Assembly: GCA_008690995.1 (NCBI GenBank)
Contig: VRMN01000009.1
Location: 434,001 to 498,000 of the forward strand
Direction of reading: 5' to 3'
Length of the DNA: 64,000 nucleotides
Source: Porphyridium purpureum
Taxonomy: Eukaryota; Rhodophyta; Bangiophyceae; Porphyridiales; Porphyridiaceae
Part shown: positions 30,791 through 40,698 of the stretch, in pieces
Layout of the letters: every line of letters begins with the position of its first letter
Numbering within the stretch: position 1 is the first letter of the stretch
Translations under genes and position numbers: made by a program
Notes under the pieces: model-generated
What the model saw: only the letters and a program-made list of their open reading frames with translations
Told to the model about the DNA's origin: nothing
Database searches by the model: none

Positions 30791-31382
30791 ACGACCATCT
30801 ATCCTCGAACCCCACAGAATGTGCGAGGGTGATCACGCGCAGATAGACACACGCCGATCCAGGCCACACACCGTCAGCATCCCAACCATCGTTCAGGCCT
30901 AATCTTCATGGCGTTATCACGCATCTCGACACCATCCACTATGCCATATCGCACTTCATCACACCGTCACCACCTGCACGTATTTCTCTTTTCTCCCTTC
31001 TCTTTTCTCCCTCATGCCACCGCTATTACACCCATCCCGTCCTTAGACATGCTTCATGTCTGTGCCGATTCATCCCAAGGCTGGCCTCTCTACTCAAACA
31101 CCCTCCTTTTCATATAGAAGCATCCTCGGAATCCTCCTTACACAACAACTCGCGCCTCTTTTTTTTTCCTACGTTTTTATTTTCTCTCCCTTTTCTCTTC
31201 GTCCTCGAATTGCGCCAGGCTGAGTGTAAATTCGTGCCGCCCATCTGAATTCCTGCGTGATTTTCGTGCACGTTTCATCGCTTTCAGTTTCTTTTTAAGT
31301 GCATGTACCGCTGTTTTAGGCGTTACCTTCCTATTTTGGTGCAGAAAAACAATCACAAAAAAACGCAGAACCTTTTTTGGCC

Positions 31383-31401
31383 GGGGGTGGGGGAGGGAGG
31401 G
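31383..31401 (+). other. Potential G-quadruplex
   Basis: Four G-runs of five, five, three and three with single-base loops lie in an otherwise AT-rich intergenic stretch. It meets the usual G4 pattern. Confidence 0.5.
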
Positions 31402-31880
31402 AATTATTTTTTTGGGTGGCGCGATAGCTGAGCGCGCAAATCATCAGAAATCATGAGACTTCGGACCAAAAAAGCGTGTTTGTGTGCGTCCGTTGATGGT
31501 TTCGACCGCTGCGTGGATTTTTGAGGTCGGTTTGCGTTTCGAGCTGACGCGTGTTTCTTGGTCTGTTAGCTGTGCACACCCACACCCAAACACACACACA
31601 CATGCACGCACATGCTCAGATCCTTCAAGATACAAGTGAGATGTTCTGCATATAAATGACGCACGCGACAGCTGCGGAGGAAAAAGGTGAGCGGGAAAAC
31701 CAGCACACCAGGTGCACGACCCCCTTTCTTTTCGCCCTTGCTTGTTGAGACGCACGAGGGTGAGTGACAAGTACGCAGGATAACGGACAGGCGGAGAGAG
31801 CAAGGGTTATGATCAGCTGTGCGACTCTAAGGCAAACAGCAGATAGAGACATCAATTGGCTGGAGTCGCACGGGACGTGA

Positions 31881-33671
31881 ATGGACAGAGCGCCTCCGCA
31901 TCCGCAGGTGAGTATGCTTTTACTTGCCTCGCAGCCGCCTCGTTTTCCCGTTGAGGGCGCGGCGCCCCTGGATGGCATCAATGACAGGCCTGGCGGTGAT
32001 GTGCTACACGACGGGGCGGCCAACTCGGTTCTTCTGCATGTAGATGGGCTGGTTCTGGACCATACCATGTTCATTGCCGATTCGTACTACGACTTTTCGG
32101 ACGACGAGAACGGCTCTGATGACAGCGGAGCAGAGGATGGGGGCGACGTCGATGAACATCCGTACCCAGCAACTCTGTCGTCACACACGTCGCATACAAA
32201 TCTACACCTGCTCATGCGTTGCAAGCGAAAGGAAAAATACGTCCGGCCACTGGGATCCTCCAGCTGCATTTTCAATTTGTCCTTGTCACCGCGCAAGAGC
32301 GCGTCGTCATCCAGGCATTCGCATGAGCAGGAGCTTCAAATGCTTCGTCTAGCGGACGGCTTGTCCTCAAGCCGCTGGACGCCCAACAGAACAGGCACGG
32401 AACAATCGATCACGTGCTTGGAAAGCTCGTTTGATGGTAGACGTAGGGCTTGTCCCATGTCGAACGTGACGAGCGCGGCAATCCGGGAGACAGACGTCAG
32501 CGTCCATTCAAACGCGGATCTCGAGCAGTCGTGGCAGAGCAATCAAAAGGACGAACTTGCAGAACCCAGCAACGGCCTTGGCGATGGAGCGGCGTTCGTC
32601 GCAGTCCCGCCGATGAGAAGGTCGGCAACGTCGACCGTGAGGATGCGCGTGACAACACCGGATAGTGAGAGTATGCTGAAGGAAGCAGAACAGCAGCCAA
32701 CTCTGCAACGAAGCGTGTCCGTGACGCTGCAGCAATGTAGAATCGAGTGCACAGATCTGCAGCTGGAGAGCCTGCTGGGGCAGGGCGCGTCAAGCGTTGT
32801 GCATCGTGGCACATGGCTTGGACACGTTCCCGTCGCGGTCAAGTCCTTCCATTGCGATTCGACCGAAGACTTTGAAGCTGCGTACCGCTCGCTCATTGAT
32901 GAGTGCAAGCTGTTGAGCCTGCTTAGCCACGAAAACGTGCTTCGCCTTCGCGGTGTATCGTGCAACAAGGAGGAGCGCAAGCTAATGATGGTGTCTGAAC
33001 TGTTTACGGGCGGCTCTCTCGCAACGTACCTGGCAGGAAACACGTTCTGTTTCGAGCGTAGCTTGCATATTGCGTTGTGTGTCGCGCGCGCACTGCGTTA
33101 TATGCATCACGGCCTTCACCTTGTCAACGACGCTCTGGACGGGCCGGAGCAGCCTCTCCTCTCGCGAAAGGAATCTTTCAACAAGCATTGCGTCTTGCAT
33201 CGTGACCTCAAAAGTGCGAACGTCTTGGTCAATGCCGACGTGTCCAAAGTGGTGGTTGCAGACTTTGGTGTCTCCAAGCTCCACCGACCTACTGAATCAG
33301 TCCACGAGAGCGCTTCGTTCGATGGCACACCAGATATCATGGCGCCCGAATTACTTGAGGGCAAGCCATGCACGAAAAAGTCAGACGTCTTTGCCTTTGC
33401 CATATTGCTTTACGAAATCTTTACACATCGGCGGGCGTGGGGCGGAATGAAGCCCATGCAAATCATGTTTCGCGTGCATGAAGGTCTTCGACCTCCATTG
33501 GACCCTGCCGAGTGCGCGGAGGTCGCCAACATTCCACCCGCTTTACGTGATCTAATGCACTTGGCGTGGAACCAGGACCCCGCGCTACGGCCGAGCTTCG
33601 AAACCATCGTCAAACGTCTTGAGGCAATTTGCGTGTCTGCAGGGGTCACATGCGCAATGGCCGCACACTAA
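31881..33671 (+). CDS. TKL (Raf/MLK-like) protein kinase
   Basis: ATG 31881 gives 596 residues. The first about 285 are acidic and Ser-rich without a domain. The kinase domain (about 291-590) has a Gly loop (LGQGASSVVHRG), Lys321 in VAVKSF, catalytic HRDLKSANV (Asp442), DFG at 461-463 and GTPDIMAPELL before subdomain IX. KSxN in the catalytic loop and the SYD-like SDVFAFAILLYEI segment place it in the tyrosine-kinase-like group, with Ser/Thr specificity expected. An insert of about 20 residues between helix D/E and the catalytic loop (DALDGPEQPLLSRKESF) is unusual. All catalytic residues are present. A decayed duplicate of its 3' end lies upstream. Confidence 0.9.
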   Translation: MDRAPPHPQVSMLLLASQPPRFPVEGAAPLDGINDRPGGDVLHDGAANSVLLHVDGLVLDHTMFIADSYYDFSDDENGSDDSGAEDGGDVDEHPYPATLSSHTSHTNLHLLMRCKRKEKYVRPLGSSSCIFNLSLSPRKSASSSRHSHEQELQMLRLADGLSSSRWTPNRTGTEQSITCLESSFDGRRRACPMSNVTSAAIRETDVSVHSNADLEQSWQSNQKDELAEPSNGLGDGAAFVAVPPMRRSATSTVRMRVTTPDSESMLKEAEQQPTLQRSVSVTLQQCRIECTDLQLESLLGQGASSVVHRGTWLGHVPVAVKSFHCDSTEDFEAAYRSLIDECKLLSLLSHENVLRLRGVSCNKEERKLMMVSELFTGGSLATYLAGNTFCFERSLHIALCVARALRYMHHGLHLVNDALDGPEQPLLSRKESFNKHCVLHRDLKSANVLVNADVSKVVVADFGVSKLHRPTESVHESASFDGTPDIMAPELLEGKPCTKKSDVFAFAILLYEIFTHRRAWGGMKPMQIMFRVHEGLRPPLDPAECAEVANIPPALRDLMHLAWNQDPALRPSFETIVKRLEAICVSAGVTCAMAAH

Positions 33672-33761
33672 CACATACAGTAGCTTCAAATTCAGATGTA
33701 CAGAAAGTTTAAAACAAATGTGGACGAAACGAAAATACCACGCGCATGTCGTCTGTCCGGA

Positions 33762-35678
33762 TCACATGCGACCAAACAGATGCGACCGCATCCAGTCAAA
33801 CGCAACGCTCACGCGGTTCCGCGTGGAGACTTGCTTTGTGAGATACACGCTCCTCCAGATCCAAAAGCTGACCCGGCCGGACACATACGCCACGCCCAAG
33901 TCACCGGCTTGGACCTGACTGATTGCCTTGTTACCACCAGTGTAAGCCAGAATGCCCAGACTAAGGAATTCGAATGGATGTGCCAGTTTGGACATCCCCG
34001 TCGGCACGACGACCTGCGCGTCTTCCCCGGCTTCCGCATCGGATGATGTCCCGTTTGAGGGCGTGGTGCTCGAACTCATGGAAATCATAGGAAGCTCGCA
34101 CGAAAGATTATAGTCCTTGTTAAACAGTCTCGCCAGGTACGCACCCTGCTGCGCAGCTACTTGACCCGTCATGGGCAGCGCCTCTGGCGTCTGCGCGCAA
34201 TCGCCCACGGCGAAAACGTCCTCCATACCTGCCACGCGCAAAAAGGGGTCCACTTTCAACCGCCCCCGAACGCCCTGCTGTTCGGGCAGTGTCCCTAAAA
34301 GCTGGCTCACAAGCGGCTGTGGACCGACGCCCGCCGCCCAAACACCCAACCCGTATTTCAGTTCAGATCCATCCTTCGTGTAAATTGTGTCGGCATCCAC
34401 TTTGGTCACCATGGTCTGCAGCAAAACCTTGACTCCCTGGCGCTCCAGGTTTTTGAGCGCTTGCTCGCGCAGTGGCTCATGGAAAGGCATTAGAATGGCA
34501 GGCCCGGCTTCGATCAGCGTGAGCTGGACAAGATCCACAATTTTCGGGAAGAAGCGAGCCAAATCGCGCCGAATCAAATCGCTCATTTCGCCCGTCAGCT
34601 CGACACCAGTCGGTCCCGCGCCGATGACCACGAATGAAACGAGTCGCTTTCTTTCGCTGGGGCTCGTGTCCGGCAGATTTGCGCGCTCAAATCGGTTCAG
34701 AATCGAGGCGCGCAAGCGCGAGGCGTCGCGCACTTCCTTGAGGAAATGCATGTACTCTTGCACGCCGGGGATACCAAATGTGTTCACCCGAGCGCCTATC
34801 GCAATCACTAGAAAACTGTATGGAACTAGAAACGTTTCACCAACATTGTCCGCATCGCGGTCTGTAGCCACGCAGACGATTTCCTTTGTGCTTGGACGGA
34901 TCTCGCGACATTCTGCCTCGTAGTACGTCATCAAATCGTTGGCCTGACGAATGGGCTCGGTCACGGATCGAAACTCGACAGTGCCTACCGCTGATGACGC
35001 CAGCATAGGCGTGAACACAAAGAAGCTGCGCGGCGACACCACAATGAGGTCGAACTTGGTTGTGTCCAGAGTCTTAATCATCGCATGCGCTGCCCATCCA
35101 CTGCCAAGAACCACCACGCGTGGCTTCAGAGCGTCCAGGCGCGGATCGAGCCGGGAAAACTTGTTTCGGATCGCGCGTAGCCCATCTTCTATCGTTTCTA
35201 TCGTTCGGCCCGCCACCAAGTGCAAAAATTCTCTTTTTTCTGGGATGGTGATCTCCGGCGCCGCAAGAACAGAGCTGCTGCTGGCTGCCGCTACACCACT
35301 GGACGGTTTTTCCACGGCATTTGCGGTTCCTTTGCTACGGGGAGCTGCGTCCTTGCTCTCAGATCCATTTGCACCAGGTGTGCTTCTAGGGGCCGATGCC
35401 TGCAACAAATTCAGGTAATCCTGCGCAGACGACCCAGACGGCACTCCATTCGCGCCTGTCCCAGGCGCACCAGGCCTGCTCGGACTCTGTGGCATCGACG
35501 CGCTGGACGAATGCTTTGCCGGCGCCGACGCCTGCAAGGTCTTCAGGTACTCTTCACTTGAACTTGCGCTGGAGCACACCAGGACGGCCGCTGGTCTTGG
35601 ACCGGAGCGCCGACATACCGGGAACGAAGCATGGGTGCCGCCACTCAGGCACGTCCACGGCGCGCCAATAAACGCCAT
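33762..35678 (-). CDS. Type II NAD(P)H dehydrogenase (NDH-2)
   Basis: From ATG 35678 the protein is 638 residues; the frame is open upstream but there runs through a CA microsatellite, so a longer start is unlikely. Two Rossmann motifs are clear: VVVLGSGWAAHAMIKTL (FAD) and VVIGAGPTGVELTGEM (NAD(P)H). VWAAGVGPQPLV, VFAVGDCAQTP and the C-terminal FNKDYN region fit rotenone-insensitive NDH-2 enzymes that pass electrons from NAD(P)H to quinone without pumping protons. The N-terminus looks like a transit peptide followed by two similar YLxxLQASAP segments. There is no EF-hand insert, so it is not a calcium-regulated NDB type. Location may be mitochondrial inner membrane or plastid. Confidence 0.9.
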   Translation of the reverse strand: MAFIGAPWTCLSGGTHASFPVCRRSGPRPAAVLVCSSASSSEEYLKTLQASAPAKHSSSASMPQSPSRPGAPGTGANGVPSGSSAQDYLNLLQASAPRSTPGANGSESKDAAPRSKGTANAVEKPSSGVAAASSSSVLAAPEITIPEKREFLHLVAGRTIETIEDGLRAIRNKFSRLDPRLDALKPRVVVLGSGWAAHAMIKTLDTTKFDLIVVSPRSFFVFTPMLASSAVGTVEFRSVTEPIRQANDLMTYYEAECREIRPSTKEIVCVATDRDADNVGETFLVPYSFLVIAIGARVNTFGIPGVQEYMHFLKEVRDASRLRASILNRFERANLPDTSPSERKRLVSFVVIGAGPTGVELTGEMSDLIRRDLARFFPKIVDLVQLTLIEAGPAILMPFHEPLREQALKNLERQGVKVLLQTMVTKVDADTIYTKDGSELKYGLGVWAAGVGPQPLVSQLLGTLPEQQGVRGRLKVDPFLRVAGMEDVFAVGDCAQTPEALPMTGQVAAQQGAYLARLFNKDYNLSCELPMISMSSSTTPSNGTSSDAEAGEDAQVVVPTGMSKLAHPFEFLSLGILAYTGGNKAISQVQAGDLGVAYVSGRVSFWIWRSVYLTKQVSTRNRVSVAFDWMRSHLFGRM

Positions 35679-35703
35679 CTTCCTTTCCGTGTATGACCAC
35701 AAA

Positions 35704-35764
35704 CACATACACACGCACACACACACACGCACGCACACGCACACGCACACGCACACGCACACGC
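35704..35764. repeat. (CA)n-rich microsatellite
   Basis: About 60 bp of CA dinucleotides interrupted by CG steps, immediately upstream of the NDH-2 start. It creates a false Cys-Val repeat when read through on the minus strand. Confidence 0.9.
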
Positions 35765-37333
35765 GATTACGCACCACACACTTCAGCCGGTGCATCCCAC
35801 CTGCACCTCGACCGCCCGTGCACCAAAACCCAGAATGTGTGGCCACAAAATCACCAAACACGCTCGTTTTATCATAACTGCGATTAACGGTTAACGGTTC
35901 ATGATTCGGTTGAAGCCGGACTTTTGGCGAGCAGACGCGGGAGCGCAGCGGGTGAGACACACAGATGTTGAGTGTCGCCAATGTTCTTGAATCATATAGG
36001 TGTGGCGCTGGTGCATGATGACGCCGCGCTGCAGTCATTTTCACGCGCCGTAGAGAACCAGTCCTGCGTTGTTTGTCGTGGCTGCGCACGTTGAGTATTC
36101 TGGCCGAGACGACGGGCCTTTTGGCCGGGCGATTTGAAAAAGGAACAGGTCAGAACGGTGGACAAAATATATCTCGCGGGGCTCAGCGAGAACTGAACTG
36201 CTGGAGACACACAGATATCGAAGACCTGCGTACGCGGTATACTGAGAGTATGGCAAGGACACATGACCTCTTGACTCAGCGCTGCTGCGTTCTGGCAGGC
36301 GACGACATTGGGGGGTGAGGAACCCTGCGCGACCATGGGAGAGAATACGCAAGGCAATCTCGGCGTGAGGCGCCACTTTTCGTCGGAATCATCGAGGCAA
36401 AAGCCGTGCTGGTCCTGCACAAAGTTTTGGTGCATTCGTTAAAGTGGTGGATAAGTTTATGATGTGGGTATCGGAATCCCTCATGCACTTCAAAGACGGA
36501 GGTTTGACGCCTGTTTCCGCACTTTTTGAACAAGCACATAGTCTTGCACACGACTCAGGTACGGCATACAGGGAAGAGTGCTGGTACTCTTGCGACCTGC
36601 CGCGCGCTCGCGCGTGAACTTGGGTGAGACTTTCGCATTTCCGTCGCTTGGCGCTGAATACAGTGAATTCGATATTGAAATATTGGATTGAAGAGCAATA
36701 GTTGACACCACAGACGCTGACCCGGCCGGGCTGCACGCCTTTCTTTTAGCCAGTATGTTTTTGCCGCTTGCTCAGTGTCGGGTGGTCGCAGCTCTGTTGG
36801 TTCAAGTTCGAGTGCTTCCTTTTGCGGATGTGCGCAATGAGTTGTGTCTATTTCAATTGTATCAATCTGTCCTACTTGGTACGGTCTGTGCTAGCACAAA
36901 GCGTGGTGTCTGATAAGAGTATCTCCGTCCCAGTCCGCAAGCTGGAGGGCAAGAAGATGAGGTCGGATCTAAAGATTTTTTGAATAAAGAGCATGATGTT
37001 TTTTTTTTCCTGGCTGACATCTGGAGTAGCGCTGCTCGACGGCGCAAACCAATGCGCGAACTTTCGAACTGCCACCTCCCGTGCAGGCAGGCGTCGTGCC
37101 GGGAGGTGTTCCAAATATCTAAAACATTCTGTTCGAACCATCCCCAGACTGGTTGTCTCGCTAAATTGGACAGGTGCGAGAAATTTGGTCATCGCGCAGA
37201 TAAATGAATTGACTGACTGACCGACTGACTGACTGCTGTTGCAGAGTCCTCTCGGAATCCAAAAGGACTTGGCTACGGTCACATACATGCAGCCCTGTAC
37301 GGGTCGTATTCGCCGGCATACGCTCGTTTGCCT
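35765..37333. other. Divergent promoter region
   Basis: No gene is supported. Near the NDH-2 side is a tandem TTAACGG repeat (35884-35897). Near the PARN side are a tetranucleotide GACT repeat (about 37211-37234) and a CTGTAC box at 37296-37301. Small frames elsewhere have no domains. Confidence 0.5.
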
Positions 37334-39169
37334 ATGGAGGTGACGATTGAAAATCTGAGCGAGAGGCTCGAGACTTTTGCCGCCGCAATCGCAGACGAAA
37401 ACACCGTCTTTGTAGCAATTGATACCGAGTTCACGGGTCTGGGCGCGTCTGGCTGGTCATCGCAAGGAGATGAGGAGCAGACCATGAGCGTGCTTCCGCA
37501 AGAGGCGTACGCCAAGATCCGCGAAGACGCCAAAGTGTTCCCGATTGTGCAGCTTGGGTTTTGTGTGGCCGGTGTCAAGGATGCTGTGTGGTACTTTCAG
37601 CCTTACAACGTGTACGTGAGACCACGCAGCGTGTACGGACAGTACCAAAGAAAGGATGGCCAGCCCTTGCTGGACCGAACCTTCAGCTTGCAAGATTCGT
37701 CGATGGCTTTCCTTTGCAGAAATGGATTTGACTTCTCCAAGTGGTGGAACCAAGGCATCGGATACTTGAACCGCACCGAAGCAGATTCTCTGCGGTTAAA
37801 GCTCGCAGGAAAGGAGGCTAGATTCGATGAGCGTGTTCAGGACTGCCCGAGCGTGAAAAGAGAGGATATGGAACCGGAAGAGCTCAAACTCGTGACCCGC
37901 ATTGAGGCTCAGGTACAGAACTGGCTGGATGCGGACACATTAGCAGACACACAAGGTGACGGAGTGGCAGCATCTTCTGTCTCGCTCTCTGGTTCTTCGC
38001 GGACCCGCAGGCATCCTTTTGTTCTCATTGACGTACCGGACAGAAGAGGGAGACAGCGCCGCCTTTGTCACGAGCTTTTCCGGGACCGCTTTCCATCTTT
38101 GAAGGTGAGCTACGCTGGTGGAATGTCGATTGAGCCGCTCGCCTACAAGTTGGAGAGAAGTGATGCCGACGATGCTGAGCACGAACACAGGCGCAAGGCG
38201 GAAGAGCGGCGCGGAAAGCTGGAAGCCACCATTGCGGACGCCAAAGGCGTCTCAGCCTTCTTTGAAGTCCTGATCAAACAGAAGACTTTGGTAGTGTTTC
38301 ACAATGGGTTGCTGGACATGTGCAAATTGATGGATCAGTTCGTTGTTGATTTGCCCGAGAGCCTTTTGGATTTCAAGTCGATGGTGCATGGCTTTTTTCC
38401 TCGTGTTCTTGATACCAAGCTTACGGCCGAACTGCTCAAGTCGAACGCCATGGAGCAGAATGCACTGACGCGGACACGCGGGACAAGTCTTTTTATGTTA
38501 TGTCGTGCGCTGCTTCGTGATTTAGGAGAGGCATTTCAACTGCCCAAGCTCAGTTCGGGCTTTGATTGCTTTGACATGAATATTCTGAGAGCTAGTCGCG
38601 AGGATGCTGCTATGGATACGCATCAGGCGGGCTTTGATGCCGTGCTAACTGGCGCTTTGCTTCTACTGCTGCTTCAGCACAACGGGGTCAGCCAGCCCGA
38701 GTTACAGGCACAAGCGCTAGTATTCGCTGATCGGGTCAAGGCTATGAAATCGTTTATTTCAAAGCTACCTCTTGCCCGCTGCGTCGTCGCGTCTGCAATT
38801 GACTTGAAGACATCAACGAGCGATGAAGACCGCTGCCAAGAATCAAGGCGTATCGTCGCCATTGATTCACGCCCGGATCGGGCCTTCGAGTTCCTCGACA
38901 AGGCGGCGATAAAGCAGTGTTTTGATCACTTGCCTCTGATCAGGCAAATCTCCTACTCGGGATCCCGGCGCGTGTATGTCTTTCTCGAACCCAACCGCTC
39001 GCAAGTGCCCGGCGAAAGCATGATGGGCGCCGTTGACAAGGCCATCCAGCGCCTGCTCAGACTCAGCTCATCTAAGGAGTGGCGTGCGTGGCTTTTGTGG
39101 GGCCCAGAAGGCATGTGCTTGGCGCCAAACGACCAAGACGTATCAAAAAAGCGCATGCGGGTGTCCTAG
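37334..39169 (+). CDS. PARN: Poly(A)-specific ribonuclease PARN
   Basis: First ATG 37334 gives 611 residues. DEDD nuclease residues are visible: Asp30 and Glu32 in VAIDTEFTGL, Asp in FHNGLLDMCKLMDQF, and the Exo III region HQAGFDAVLTGALL. Between the N-terminal and central nuclease parts lies an R3H-like segment (about 155-280). FPRVLDTKLTAELLK is the family's conserved substrate-pocket strand. PARN shortens poly(A) tails and trims small RNAs. The C-terminal part (about 490-590) has an RRM-like character. Its stop lies 3 bp from the stop of the convergent glycosyltransferase gene. Confidence 0.93.
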   Translation: MEVTIENLSERLETFAAAIADENTVFVAIDTEFTGLGASGWSSQGDEEQTMSVLPQEAYAKIREDAKVFPIVQLGFCVAGVKDAVWYFQPYNVYVRPRSVYGQYQRKDGQPLLDRTFSLQDSSMAFLCRNGFDFSKWWNQGIGYLNRTEADSLRLKLAGKEARFDERVQDCPSVKREDMEPEELKLVTRIEAQVQNWLDADTLADTQGDGVAASSVSLSGSSRTRRHPFVLIDVPDRRGRQRRLCHELFRDRFPSLKVSYAGGMSIEPLAYKLERSDADDAEHEHRRKAEERRGKLEATIADAKGVSAFFEVLIKQKTLVVFHNGLLDMCKLMDQFVVDLPESLLDFKSMVHGFFPRVLDTKLTAELLKSNAMEQNALTRTRGTSLFMLCRALLRDLGEAFQLPKLSSGFDCFDMNILRASREDAAMDTHQAGFDAVLTGALLLLLLQHNGVSQPELQAQALVFADRVKAMKSFISKLPLARCVVASAIDLKTSTSDEDRCQESRRIVAIDSRPDRAFEFLDKAAIKQCFDHLPLIRQISYSGSRRVYVFLEPNRSQVPGESMMGAVDKAIQRLLRLSSSKEWRAWLLWGPEGMCLAPNDQDVSKKRMRVS

Positions 39170-39172
39170 TCG

Positions 39173-40429
39173 TCAGCCGATAGAGGCAGAGTCCGGACTG
39201 GTGGCCTTGGCATGCAACCTGCTCGAAATCACTTCGGTGGCTTCGTAGACGGCACGATTCGGCCGCTCGGCCATAATGTTCTGATGGTATCCGGTGATTT
39301 CGTCGGCACTGAAGGAGACCAGCTCATGGACATCGTGAGAGGCGCGACCAAAGCCTCGTGTACAGACCATATTAAGTACGGTGCGCTCCTGTTCCATCAC
39401 ATAGTGCGCGCTATGGCCCGCATACAGAAGCACGGGTTTACCGCACACCAGCGCTTCCGACACAACGCCGGGTCCTGGCTTGCCGATCACGAGGTCGCTT
39501 ACATGCATCAAATCGTAAATGTGCGACGTGAATCCCACAATATGCGCACGAGAGATGCCTGTCTCGTTATGCTGATTCACGCTTGCTTCAAGCTGTCGCT
39601 TCAGTTGTTCATTCTTGCCGCACACAATGATCTGATTGACGGGCTCGGTCCACCCAAGCATGTCAAGAGCCTCGCGCGGGAGATGAGGATGTTGCAAACG
39701 CTGCTCTCGATCGCTTAAAATGGTACAAATCTGTTTCATCACGGACGACGGCGGGTATGCGCCGAACAAGACTAGCACAGTCTGCAAGCCAGGTTGCAGA
39801 CCAAACGACTCGATGAGGGCATGTGCTCGGGACGGTGCCGGTTGGATGTAGAACTTTGGGTGAACCACCATACCTGAAGCCCGAAAAAGCTGGGTTTCGG
39901 GCATGCCAAGCGCCACGGCCTGCTTGTATGCCTGCTCGGTGCCGCACACAATGAACTGCTTCTCGTGCTGGATCCACGGATGCGCGTCGGAGTGCGTAAG
40001 ATCTGTCATGATTGTGACGTGCTCTGCAAAGGGAAGCGCCTCTACAAATGCACGATTTGAAAACGGCACCATGCTCACCACAATATCCGGCTGGACGCCG
40101 ATGTTCTTAAAATAGGCCTTCACGGCGTTGCGGTGCGCCGGCGCGAGGTATGGGTGCACCGAGCTGGCAACCGAGTACACCACAGGCATCACGCTGGTCA
40201 GATTACTCTGCAGTAGCGCGTTATATAAATCATCGCCAAACGAAGCTCCAATGATCGCAGAAGCGTCATGCAGCTCAATCCTCCACTCGGCGTGCTTCTG
40301 TTGCAGCAGACACTTGACAGCTTCGGCTGACGCGCGGTGCCCGCCGCCGCCAGTCCCATACATCAATGCCACATTTACTGTATGCTTCCCAATTTCAGAC
40401 GCCTCAGTGACGCCATGCGTCGTCGCCAT
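39173..40429 (-). CDS. MGDG-synthase-like glycosyltransferase (GT28)
   Basis: ATG 40429 gives 418 residues. The N-terminal domain has VALMYGTGGGGHRASAEAV, the glycine-rich acceptor loop of monogalactosyldiacylglycerol synthases. The middle has VTIMTDLTHSDAHPWIQ and FRASGMVVHPKFY. The C-terminal nucleotide-sugar domain has VLVLFGAYPP, VGFTSHIYDLMHVSDLVIGKPGPGV (quoted here in part by its core GKPGPG) and EALVCGKPVLL. MGDG synthases transfer galactose from UDP-galactose to diacylglycerol in plastid envelopes. The gene starts close to the motif with little leader, so plastid import is not obvious; a type B enzyme or another GT28 activity is possible. Confidence 0.8.
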   Translation of the reverse strand: MATTHGVTEASEIGKHTVNVALMYGTGGGGHRASAEAVKCLLQQKHAEWRIELHDASAIIGASFGDDLYNALLQSNLTSVMPVVYSVASSVHPYLAPAHRNAVKAYFKNIGVQPDIVVSMVPFSNRAFVEALPFAEHVTIMTDLTHSDAHPWIQHEKQFIVCGTEQAYKQAVALGMPETQLFRASGMVVHPKFYIQPAPSRAHALIESFGLQPGLQTVLVLFGAYPPSSVMKQICTILSDREQRLQHPHLPREALDMLGWTEPVNQIIVCGKNEQLKRQLEASVNQHNETGISRAHIVGFTSHIYDLMHVSDLVIGKPGPGVVSEALVCGKPVLLYAGHSAHYVMEQERTVLNMVCTRGFGRASHDVHELVSFSADEITGYHQNIMAERPNRAVYEATEVISSRLHAKATSPDSASIG

Positions 40430-40657
40430 GTGCGCCAGTAGACTTCTCCACGCTCTGCTCAACCATGTGGTGTGTCTTTGTCTCTACCATCTCCCACGTC
40501 CCCACCTCTTTTCACACCAAACACGTTCAACGCCCTCACAACTGCCCAATAAATCTTCCTAATAAAACAACCGCGTTTTTCTCATATTTTGATGCGCGCC
40601 AGTTGCGCCTCCGGATTAAAAATCGCCCGTTTTTTAATAAAATCCAGGGCACCGCGC

Positions 40658-40698
40658 ACTGTACCTCCAGAAGTCCAGCGGTGTTTTGGAGGTACAGT
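40658..40698. promoter_or_regulatory. Perfect 12-bp inverted repeat of the CTGTACC box
   Basis: ACTGTACCTCCA (40658-40669) is followed after 17 bases by its exact complement TGGAGGTACAGT (40687-40698). It may be a dimeric operator or a hairpin. It lies about 230 bp upstream of the leftward gene and 540 bp upstream of BUD23. Confidence 0.6.

Larger units (their letters stand above)
29872..31880. other. Intergenic region with a kinase-gene fossil
   Basis: This 2-kb divergent region has no intact gene. It holds tandem CCATTAAA repeats near the F-box gene start (29973-29988), a decayed copy of the kinase 3' end (listed separately), T-rich and pyrimidine-rich sequence (about 30950-31200) and a G-run cluster at 31383-31401. 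Confidence 0.5.

Noticed and set aside
31409-31440. tRNA-like string (GGTGGCGCGATAGCTGAGCGC)-type start, seen as a D-arm-like pattern
   Set aside because: No anticodon arm or T-arm follows at the right distance.
34387-34923. 178-codon plus-strand frame inside NDH-2
   Set aside because: It is the antisense shadow of the dehydrogenase coding sequence.
35679-36089. Longer NDH-2 N-terminus with a Cys-Val repeat
   Set aside because: The repeat is the CA microsatellite read in frame; a better start with a transit-like leader is at 35678.
37211-37234. GACT tetranucleotide run considered as a CRISPR-like or regulatory array
   Set aside because: It is a simple microsatellite without spacers.
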